5,469 bases of DNA from Thermoanaerobaculia bacterium (GTDB taxonomy: Bacteria > Bacteroidota > Bacteroidia > Chitinophagales > Saprospiraceae): positions 260 through 5,728 of the forward strand of contig JAKLJF010000347.1 in NCBI GenBank assembly GCA_023151335.1, written 5' to 3'. Both the position numbers and the translations under genes were made by a program. The stretch's first letter is position 1, and each line of letters opens with the position of its first letter. A model generated the notes under the pieces. It did no database searches. It worked only from the letters and a program-made list of their open reading frames with translations, and was not told the origin of the DNA. Positions 1 to 5,469 of the stretch are shown here, one piece after another.

Positions 1-2090
1 GGAGGCAGTCCCATTTCGCCCAGGCCCCGGGGGGCTTCGTGGCTTTCCACGAAGTGAACATCTATCACGGGTGGCGCTTCGGGCATGCGCAACATCCGGT
101 AGAGATGGAAGTTTTGTTCCACCGCTGCTCCGTTTTCGATCGTTACTTTTCCATACAGGGCGGCGCCCAGACCGTCGAGAATGGCGCCGGCCACTTGTTG
201 TTCGGCGCCGGTGCGGTTGATGATCTGGCCGCACCAGACGGCAGCTGTTACCTTGTGTATTTTGAGCTGTCCGCCAGGCATGGAAATTTCGACGATTTCG
301 GCCACGGGCACGCCGAAGGTAACGTGCGCTGCCAGGCCGTGGTAATGGCCCGGCGGCAGGGGCTTGCCCCAGCCCGCTTTTTCTGCAGCCAGTTGGAGCA
401 CTTCGCGCAGGCGGCCGGTATCGTAGTCGCCGCCATGGTCGCGGTATGGCATAATGCGGGGAGCGCCGATCATTTCAAGCCGGAAAGTCAGGGGGTCTTT
501 GCCTGCCGCATGCGCCAGTTCATCGATAAAGGATTGAATGGCGAAAGCCGTGGAATTGTGCCCCGGCGCCCGCCAGGCGCCGACGGGTGTGGCAGATAGC
601 GGGTTTTTATATTCCAGGCGGTAGTTAGGCGTCATACCCGCCGGCAATTCATCCGGAAATACTTCCGTGGTATGGGGCGAACGGGTGCTTTTCCGGTAAG
701 CATACCGCGAAGTGGTGGTACACTTGGCATGCCAGGCAATAAGCTGGCCGGCGGCATCGAGCCCCGCCCTGATCCGGAACATGCCGGCCGGGCGGTAGAA
801 ATCGTTGGCGAGATCGTCTTCGCGGCTCCATACTACCTGTACCGGGGTCCTGGCTTTTTGGGAAAGCGTCAGGGCGTCCACGGCATAGTCGAAGGCCAGG
901 CGGCGCCCGAAACCGCCGCCGCTGCGGGTAATGTGGACGGTGATGTTGTTTTCCGGTACACCGCTTATTTGATGGGCGTGGTATTTCACGGCGTCGGGTA
1001 CCTGGGTGGGACCCCAGGCTTCCACTTTGTCCGCCTGCACCCAGGCGGTGTAATTCATGGGTTCCATAGTGACATGCGCCAGCAGGGGCACTTCATAGGT
1101 GGCTTCCAATACGGTGGCCGAGTGGGAAAGCGCCGTTTTTACATTGCCGTCTTCCCGGATCACAGGGAGCTCGCCGGCGTCGAGTATTTCCAGAAATTGC
1201 CGGCGCAACGCTGATGAGCTTTCTGGAAGCTGGCTATCCTCGCTCCAGGTAATGTCGAGGGCATCTCTGCCTTTCATGGCTGCCCAGGTGGAATCAGCCA
1301 GCACCGCGATTCCGCCGCGCTGCATAAAATCGTTGCCGGGCGCTTCCAATGGGATGATCTGCCGCACGCCCTGTACTGTACGCGCCCGCGTGTCGTCGAA
1401 TCGCAATACACGGGCGCCGAATTGCGGCGGACGGGCAATGACGGCGTACAGCATACCGGGAACGCGCACGTCGAGCCCGTACAGGGGTTGGCCCGATACG
1501 ATCGCGGCGCTGTCCACATCGTGAATATACGTGCCGAGCAGTTTGAAGTCTTTCGGGTCTTTTAGCAGCGGGTTTTCGGGTATGGGTTGCCGGGAAGCGG
1601 CTTCCGCCAGTTCGCCGTACGTGAGGCGCCGGCCGGACGGGCGATGCCTGACGGTGCTGTTTTCGGCCATACATTCACTTTTATCCACTTTCCAGGTTTC
1701 GGCGGCGGCGGCCAGCAACATTTCCCGTGCCGCGGCGCCGGCCCGGCGCAGGGAATCGTAATTTTCCTGAATGGCCTGACTGCCGCCGCCCGTTTGTTCG
1801 CCGTGTTTTTCGATGTTCAGGTCGGCCATTTGCACTTGCACCTTCGACCAGTCGGCCTCCAGTTCCTCGGCTACGATCAAGGGCAGCGCGGTTTTAACGC
1901 CCTGACCGATGTCGGGATTTTTAGCCATGATGACAATGCTGTTGTCGGCTGAAATACGGATAAAGCCGTTCGGTTCGAAGTGTGGAGGGGGTGTTTTCCC
2001 TGGTGCGGAAACAGCCCGGTCGAAGCGGAACCCCAGCAGGAAAGCGCCTCCCGCGGTGAGGGAGACCTGTAAAAATTGTCGTCGTTTCAT
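1..2090 (-). CDS. Molybdopterin-binding subunit of an exported IorB-like (xanthine dehydrogenase family) hydroxylase, C-terminus beyond window
   Basis: This is the large molybdenum-cofactor subunit of a xanthine oxidase-family hydroxylase, closest in style to isoquinoline 1-oxidoreductase beta. Family members hydroxylate N-heterocycles or aldehydes and pass electrons to a 2Fe-2S subunit. ATG at 2088-2090 opens 696 uninterrupted codons. The N-terminus is Tat-like: R3-R4 in KRRQFLQ, a hydrophobic stretch to about residue 21, then AVSA at 26-29 as a likely cleavage site. This suggests a periplasmic location. Next come a cofactor-domain segment with EQTGGGSQ (98-105), a hammerhead-like domain from about 198, and the main cofactor-binding part with GGGFGRR (391-397) and GAWRAPGH (504-511). 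GLGEMGLP (689-696) carries the probable catalytic Glu at 692. Roughly 30-50 residues should be missing at the left edge. Residue 619 is Trp in VWCG, where I expect Asp. No iron-sulfur partner gene lies upstream. The family is clear; the substrate is unknown. Confidence 0.93.
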   Translation of the reverse strand, partial: MKRRQFLQVSLTAGGAFLLGFRFDRAVSAPGKTPPPHFEPNGFIRISADNSIVIMAKNPDIGQGVKTALPLIVAEELEADWSKVQVQMADLNIEKHGEQTGGGSQAIQENYDSLRRAGAAAREMLLAAAAETWKVDKSECMAENSTVRHRPSGRRLTYGELAEAASRQPIPENPLLKDPKDFKLLGTYIHDVDSAAIVSGQPLYGLDVRVPGMLYAVIARPPQFGARVLRFDDTRARTVQGVRQIIPLEAPGNDFMQRGGIAVLADSTWAAMKGRDALDITWSEDSQLPESSSALRRQFLEILDAGELPVIREDGNVKTALSHSATVLEATYEVPLLAHVTMEPMNYTAWVQADKVEAWGPTQVPDAVKYHAHQISGVPENNITVHITRSGGGFGRRLAFDYAVDALTLSQKARTPVQVVWSREDDLANDFYRPAGMFRIRAGLDAAGQLIAWHAKCTTTSRYAYRKSTRSPHTTEVFPDELPAGMTPNYRLEYKNPLSATPVGAWRAPGHNSTAFAIQSFIDELAHAAGKDPLTFRLEMIGAPRIMPYRDHGGDYDTGRLREVLQLAAEKAGWGKPLPPGHYHGLAAHVTFGVPVAEIVEISMPGGQLKIHKVTAAVWCGQIINRTGAEQQVAGAILDGLGAALYGKVTIENGAAVEQNFHLYRMLRMPEAPPVIDVHFVESHEAPRGLGEMGLP

Positions 2091-2119
2091 AGCAAAATTC
2101 ACTTAGCGTGAACAGAAAA

Positions 2120-2135
2120 AACCGGTATGGCGGTT
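2120..2135. repeat. Short inverted repeat, AACCG-N6-CGGTT
   Basis: A perfect 5 bp inverted repeat with a 6 bp spacer lies 30 bp upstream of the start of the molybdenum-enzyme gene. Flanking bases extend the symmetry imperfectly: TTAGCGTGAAC at 2103-2113 against GTTCAACGTGTAA at 2133-2145. It could form a hairpin in the 5' leader of that gene or be an operator half-site pair. Repeats of this length also arise by chance, so no function is claimed. Confidence 0.35.
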
Positions 2136-2143
2136 CAACGTGT

Positions 2144-2156
2144 AATGATCGTCATT
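2144..2156. repeat. Short inverted repeat, AATGA-TCG-TCATT
   Basis: A perfect 5 bp inverted repeat around a 3 bp centre sits 54 bp upstream of the molybdenum-enzyme start, in the middle of the divergent region. The compact form with a short centre resembles a dimeric repressor site more than a terminator, since no T-tract of useful length follows. It is the tightest dyad in the gap but short enough to be coincidental. Confidence 0.35.
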
Positions 2157-2278
2157 TTACCGGATGGCCGTTTGCGAATTCGATAAAAACGGGCCAAATA
2201 CGCGTTATTGAATCTTTTCGACGACCAATCGGAGAAAGCGCCGTTTATTTCAGGGTTGAAAAGCAATCATGACCAAAG

Positions 2279-3061
2279 ATGGAAATTTCATTTACCCGGA
2301 ACGGCAAATTGTTCCGCGCCGATCTCAGCCGGCCCATGGATCTGTCTATCGTTTTGCGCGAAGGCCTGGATAATGTGAATTGCTTTTGGGCGCCGGCGGC
2401 AGCATTCTCCCCGGTGATAGCGGGCAGTTTTATCGGTAGTACGGCGCAGGGCGGGCCGGTCAATTTTTTTAATGTGCAGCTAAACCCGCACGGCAACGGC
2501 ACCCATACCGAGTGTGTGGGGCACATTGCCCGGGAGCGATACGTGCTGCACGAATGTCTGCGCGAGCACCATTTTTCGTCCAAATTAGTGAGCCTGTACC
2601 CCCGGCCGGCAGACAACGGCGACCGGGTGATCTTTCCCGATCAACTGAAGGAATTGTTCGGGGCAGGAGAGGCGGAGGCATTGATCCTGCGCACCCTGCC
2701 CAACGATGACCTGAAAAAACGGCGCCAGTATTCGGGTACCAACCCACCCTACCTGCATCATGAAGCGGTAGAATACCTCGTCGCCTGTGGGGTAAAGCAC
2801 CTCCTGCTCGATCTGCCCTCTGTGGATCGGGAAGAGGATGGCGGCGCCTTGCTGGCGCATCGCGCTTTTTGGCAGTATCCACATGCCGTGCGCCGGGAAT
2901 GCACGATAACCGAGCTGATCTTTGTGCCGGACAGCGTAAAAGACGGCTTTTACCTGCTCAACCTGCAAACCACCTCGCTGGACCTGGATGCGAGCCCGTC
3001 GAAGCCGGTGGTTTTTGAAATTACAGAAATATCCCCGCCCCTTCGCGATACACCACGGTAG
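2279..3061 (+). CDS. Cyclase-family metal-dependent hydrolase (kynurenine formamidase / isatin hydrolase superfamily)
   Basis: This 260-residue protein is normal in length for the cyclase family (PF04199), whose members hydrolyse amides such as N-formylkynurenine or isatin using bound divalent metal. ATG 2279 is the first start after an in-frame stop at 2270-2272, and no signal peptide is seen, so it is probably cytoplasmic. The family signature HxGTHxDxPxH appears in altered form at residues 71-82 as HGNGTHTECVGH: H76 and H82 are kept, Asp is Glu78, and the first His is one residue out of register. The second half carries D178, S181, D183, H194 and E212 in TITELI, matching the usual second set of active-site positions. 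The gene diverges from the molybdenum hydroxylase gene and overlaps the M28 gene tail to tail. Family membership is well supported. Assignment as true kynurenine formamidase is not, because no tryptophan-catabolism neighbours are visible. Confidence 0.88.
   Translation: MEISFTRNGKLFRADLSRPMDLSIVLREGLDNVNCFWAPAAAFSPVIAGSFIGSTAQGGPVNFFNVQLNPHGNGTHTECVGHIARERYVLHECLREHHFSSKLVSLYPRPADNGDRVIFPDQLKELFGAGEAEALILRTLPNDDLKKRRQYSGTNPPYLHHEAVEYLVACGVKHLLLDLPSVDREEDGGALLAHRAFWQYPHAVRRECTITELIFVPDSVKDGFYLLNLQTTSLDLDASPSKPVVFEITEISPPLRDTPR
3021..3061. other. Convergent 41 bp overlap of two coding 3' ends
   Basis: The plus-strand cyclase gene stops with TAG at 3059-3061. The minus-strand M28 gene stops with TAA, read from 3023 to 3021. 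The last 13-14 codons of each gene, stop included, are therefore written on opposite strands of the same DNA. No intergenic space is left for a conventional terminator between them, and I saw no strong hairpin plus T-tract at the junction. Confidence 0.9.
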
Positions 3062-4097
3062 TGACCAAATTGCCTACCATGCCCAGCGTGCCAGGATCGA
3101 TAATGCTCATGTTGTCATTGTGGGTGTGGTGATAACTGCCGAAGGATTTGGGCGGTTCATTGGGGATACTGATGATATCGACCGTGGGAATACGGGTACC
3201 TTCCATGACAAAAAGGTGATCGTCGGTAACGGCGCCGCCGTCGCGTTTCGGGAATGAATCGCCGTAGCCCAACTCGGCAGCGATGTTCCAGATGCGTTCC
3301 TGTATTTGCGGAGCATTTTGGGCTGAATAGCCCTCTTTTGGAAATACCGCGCCCCGGGCGCCCACCATATCGAGCAGGATGCCAAAACGGGCGGTGTAGC
3401 CCGGTTTGTGCAGGTTGCGCGCCCAATGTTGCGAGCCCAGGCACCAGGTGCGGGCTTGCATTTGGGGCATGGACTGGGTCATCACAGAGGGTATGTTTTC
3501 GTGGGCGCGGTCGTCGCCGAGGTCCTCAGCGTCGAAGCAGATCAGGTCGACGCCGATGTTGAGGGGGGTGGCTTGTATTTGCCGCGCGATTTCCAGCAAT
3601 ATGCCCACCCCGCTGGCGCCGTCGTCGGCGCCGAGAATGGGGTTATTCTGGTTTTTGGTGTCTTTGTCGGCAATATGGCGACTGTCCCAGTGTGCGCAGA
3701 GCAAAATACGATGATCCAGTTCGGGTTTGTATTGAGCGATGATATTGACCGCGTCGCGGGGGCCAAAGTAGGTTTTGGCCGTAAATTTTTGTTCAACCAC
3801 CGTCATCCCGAACCGTTTGAATTCTGAGACCAGCCAGGCCGCGCATTTTTTATGCGCCGGGGTGCCTGGCACCCGCGGTCCGAAATCCACCTGTTTTTTA
3901 ACAAAATAATAAGCCGAGTCCCTGTTGAAAATTGGGACGTGGGCAGTTACCGCCGGTTTGGCAGGCGTTTCTGGTGTCGATTTTGAAGAGGATGAGCCGC
4001 GGTCCGGCAACATATCTTTCAGATACGGGAAAAGGAACGCCACGATCAGCAACAGTACGATCCAGAGGCTTTTATTGCGGATAAAATTGGTAGCCAT
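3021..4097 (-). CDS. Membrane-anchored M28-family zinc enzyme, probable glutaminyl-peptide cyclotransferase
   Basis: It probably converts N-terminal glutamine of exported proteins to pyroglutamate in the periplasm; the alternative is an M28 aminopeptidase. From ATG 4097 the protein has 358 residues. An uncleaved-looking membrane segment spans about 10-26, followed by a Ser/Pro/Lys-rich linker to about 50 and then the catalytic domain. Visible active-site motifs are AHWDSR (135-140), GADDGASG with zinc-ligand candidate D159, FDAEDLG with general-base candidate E191 and ligand D192, LLDMVG with D243, TDDH (291-294), and HHTHND with zinc-ligand candidate H324. The E-D pair, D243 and H324 fit the glutaminyl-cyclase pattern, and the overall motif style recalls Bacteroidetes cyclases such as that of Porphyromonas gingivalis. 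The frame extends to a TTG at 4124, but the ATG places the membrane segment close to the N-terminus and is preferred. It lies 48 bp downstream of cysS on the same strand. Confidence 0.88.
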   Translation of the reverse strand: MATNFIRNKSLWIVLLLIVAFLFPYLKDMLPDRGSSSSKSTPETPAKPAVTAHVPIFNRDSAYYFVKKQVDFGPRVPGTPAHKKCAAWLVSEFKRFGMTVVEQKFTAKTYFGPRDAVNIIAQYKPELDHRILLCAHWDSRHIADKDTKNQNNPILGADDGASGVGILLEIARQIQATPLNIGVDLICFDAEDLGDDRAHENIPSVMTQSMPQMQARTWCLGSQHWARNLHKPGYTARFGILLDMVGARGAVFPKEGYSAQNAPQIQERIWNIAAELGYGDSFPKRDGGAVTDDHLFVMEGTRIPTVDIISIPNEPPKSFGSYHHTHNDNMSIIDPGTLGMVGNLVTTVVYREGAGIFL

Positions 4098-4145
4098 AGA
4101 GCGAAAAGTAGTAATTTGCCGCAAAGAACGCGAAATAATGCAACA
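4098..4145. other. Short gap between cysS and the M28 gene
   Basis: The 48 bp between the cysS stop and the chosen ATG of the downstream gene hold no hairpin with a T-tract and no convincing TAnnTTTG promoter element. This is consistent with co-transcription. The M28 reading frame stays open through this gap back to the cysS stop codon, with a TTG at 4124 as the only notable alternative start. Confidence 0.5.
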
Positions 4146-5469
4146 TTAAACCTGTTTCACCCAGGTCGTCCCTTCCTTTCCGTCTTTTACAGCAATGCCT
4201 GCGGTGGCCAGGCCGTCGCGGATCTTATCGCTGGTGGCCCAGTCTTTTTGTGCGCGGGCGGCGGCGCGGATGTCGAGGATGAGGTTCATCAAACCTTCCA
4301 CGGTGCCGTTGTCGCCCGCAGTCTCGGTGTCGTCGAGCAGGCCGAAAATATCAGAGATAAAGGCGTTGAATACCGTTTTCAGTCGCTCCAGCACCCAGGG
4401 CGATACTTCGGAGGCAGCCAGTTGCTGGTTGGCGAGTTTATGCACATAGCTACCTGCTTCGTTCAGACTGGCGAGGGCCACGGCGGTGTTGAAATCGTCG
4501 TCCATACCGGCGTATGCCTGATCGATCAGTTCCAGTATTTCACGATCGGTATCGCTTTCAGAACCATCGTAGTTATCTGCGTCCGGGGTCATTTTCTGAA
4601 GGATTTTATTGGTCTCCATCAATTTCCGGTAACCTTTCTCCGCGGCCTGCAGCGCGTCGTCGTTGATATCGAGCGTACTGCGGTAATGGGCCATGAGCAT
4701 AAAAAACTTTACCACCATGGGCGAATAGCCTTTGGAAATATGCGGGCTGTCGCCGCTGAACAATTCCGCGGGCGAGATGGTGTTGCCTTCGCTTTTGCTC
4801 ATTTTTTTGCTGTTCAGCAGCAGCATGTTGGTGTGCAGCCAATAGCGGGCCGGGGCGCAACCGCAGGCGCCGTGGTTTTGAGCGACTTCGTTTTCATGAT
4901 GCGGAAATTTCAGGTCGTTTCCGCCGCCGTGAATGTCGAAAGTCGTGCCCAGGTATTTGGTGCTCATGGCCGAGCATTCGAGGTGCCAGCCGGGGAAACC
5001 CACCGACCAGGGGCTTTTCCACACCATGATATCGCCCGGGCGGCCTTTCATCCAGATGGCAAAGTCGGCAGGATTGTCTTTTTCGTCCTGGCTTTTGAGG
5101 TTGTCGCGGCTTTCGGCGAGCAGTTCATCCAGCACCCGGCCCGACAGTTTGCCATAGACGCCGGGATTTTCCTGGTCGAATTTACGCACATTGAAATACA
5201 CCGAGCCATTGCGTTCGTAGGCGTAGCCCCGTTTAAGAATATCCTGCACCATTTCAATCTGTTCGGGGATATGGCCGGTAGCCCGCGGCTCGATGCTGGG
5301 CGGCAGGGTGTTGAAGATGCGCATCATATCGTGGAAATCCACGGTGTATTTCTGGGCGACTTCCATGGGTTCGAGCTGCGCCACCCGCGCACCTTTGGTC
5401 ATGCGGTCTTCGCCGTCGTCGGTCAGGTGGCCCACATCGGTAATGTTGCGCACGTACCGCACCTTATAC
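4146..5469 (-). CDS. cysS: Cysteinyl-tRNA synthetase, N-terminus beyond window
   Basis: This class I aminoacyl-tRNA synthetase charges tRNA-Cys with cysteine in the cytoplasm. The visible 440 residues begin inside the Rossmann fold at YKVRYVRNITDVGHL, and the frame is open to the right edge. The GTG at 5460-5462 is an internal Val codon, not the start. About 55-65 N-terminal residues are missing, including the HIGH-type motif and the first zinc Cys. The rest of the zinc site is present: Cys in GWHLECSAM (codon 4974-4976) and HHENE (4887-4901). The KMSKS loop is exact at 4791-4805. The C-terminal anticodon-binding part is complete and ends in TTWVKQV before TAA. The inserted GHLTDDGEDRM and the long segment after it are typical of Bacteroidetes CysRS. 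The gene probably leads a transcript with the M28 gene. Identification is secure. Confidence 0.97.
   Translation of the reverse strand, partial: YKVRYVRNITDVGHLTDDGEDRMTKGARVAQLEPMEVAQKYTVDFHDMMRIFNTLPPSIEPRATGHIPEQIEMVQDILKRGYAYERNGSVYFNVRKFDQENPGVYGKLSGRVLDELLAESRDNLKSQDEKDNPADFAIWMKGRPGDIMVWKSPWSVGFPGWHLECSAMSTKYLGTTFDIHGGGNDLKFPHHENEVAQNHGACGCAPARYWLHTNMLLLNSKKMSKSEGNTISPAELFSGDSPHISKGYSPMVVKFFMLMAHYRSTLDINDDALQAAEKGYRKLMETNKILQKMTPDADNYDGSESDTDREILELIDQAYAGMDDDFNTAVALASLNEAGSYVHKLANQQLAASEVSPWVLERLKTVFNAFISDIFGLLDDTETAGDNGTVEGLMNLILDIRAAARAQKDWATSDKIRDGLATAGIAVKDGKEGTTWVKQV

Larger units (their letters stand above)
2091..2278. promoter_or_regulatory. Divergent intergenic control region
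   Basis: These 188 bp separate the start codons of two divergently transcribed genes, so promoters for both must lie here or inside the neighbouring coding starts. The stretch is more AT-rich than the flanking genes. I searched both strands for the Bacteroidetes -7 element TAnnTTTG with a TTG about 19 bp upstream and found no good match. Short inverted repeats at 2120-2135 and 2144-2156, and a quasi-palindrome AATA-CGCGT-TATT at 2197-2209, are possible regulator sites. A promoter role is inferred from gene orientation only. Confidence 0.55.

Noticed and set aside
39..599. Plus-strand open frame of 186 codons
   Set aside because: It lies antisense to an unbroken minus-strand frame with clear molybdenum-hydroxylase motifs (GAWRAPGH, VWCG), and its protein shows no recognisable domain. 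It is a GC-driven shadow.
672..1214. Plus-strand open frame of 180 codons
   Set aside because: It covers the antisense of the GGGFGRR-containing region of the molybdenum subunit. The translation is Gly/His-rich with no family resemblance.
1294..1674. Minus-strand Arg-rich frames inside the molybdenum subunit gene
   Set aside because: They overlap the real gene in another frame, and their Arg/Pro/Ala-rich content is typical of out-of-frame reading of GC-rich DNA.
2194..2204. Possible -7 promoter element on the minus strand (CGTATTTGG)
   Set aside because: It lacks the TA at the correct spacing before TTTG, and no TTG lies at the expected distance upstream.
2269..2370. Small frame from the ATG at 2269, ten bases before the cyclase start
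   Set aside because: It is out of frame with the cyclase and ends after about 33 codons with no recognisable content. The cyclase ATG at 2279 has its own in-frame stop just upstream.
2245..2616. Minus-strand frame across the start of the cyclase gene and the divergent gap
   Set aside because: It overlaps the recognised cyclase motif region in antisense and has no recognisable domain.
3408..3827. Plus-strand frame of 139 codons within the M28 gene
   Set aside because: It is antisense to the catalytic core of the M28 protein, including the FDAED and GADDG motifs. It is a shadow frame.
5460..5462. GTG as the start of cysteinyl-tRNA synthetase
   Set aside because: The conserved fold continues upstream in frame (YK before VRYVRN), and the protein would lack its HIGH motif. 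The gene simply runs off the window.

Overview
The window looks like chromosomal DNA of a moderately GC-rich member of the Bacteroidetes (Chitinophagaceae- or Cytophagales-like). This rests on the style of the cysteinyl-tRNA synthetase, a membrane-anchored M28 protein resembling the Bacteroidetes glutaminyl cyclases, and starts without clear Shine-Dalgarno sequences. The genus cannot be fixed from the sequence. No rRNA, tRNA, CRISPR array, insertion sequence or phage gene was seen.

Layout. (1) 1-2090, minus strand: a large molybdopterin-binding hydroxylase subunit of the isoquinoline 1-oxidoreductase beta (IorB) / xanthine dehydrogenase family. It has a Tat-type export signal, and its C-terminus runs off the left edge. 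I checked its 696 full codons and found no stop or frameshift. (2) 2091-2278: a 188 bp divergent intergenic region with short inverted repeats. (3) 2279-3061, plus strand: a metal-dependent cyclase-family hydrolase (kynurenine formamidase / isatin hydrolase superfamily). (4) 3021-4097, minus strand: a membrane-anchored M28-fold zinc enzyme, most likely a periplasmic glutaminyl-peptide cyclotransferase. Its 3' end overlaps the 3' end of the cyclase gene by 41 bp, tail to tail. (5) 4146-5469, minus strand: cysS, cysteinyl-tRNA synthetase, whose N-terminus runs off the right edge.

How the genes may work together. cysS and the M28 gene are co-directional, 48 bp apart and without an obvious terminator between them, so they may share a transcript. 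This would be housekeeping translation plus envelope protein maturation. The molybdenum hydroxylase and the cyclase-family hydrolase are divergently transcribed from one control region. A shared catabolic role, such as hydroxylating a nitrogen heterocycle and then opening a cyclic amide, is chemically plausible but is only inference. No 2Fe-2S partner subunit lies upstream of the molybdenum subunit. If one exists nearby, it must be beyond the left edge.

The window is mostly ordinary. The points most worth a second look are the altered metal-binding motif of the cyclase, the lone exported molybdenum subunit with a Trp where I would expect Asp, the convergent gene overlap, and the Bacteroidetes-type glutaminyl cyclase next to cysS.
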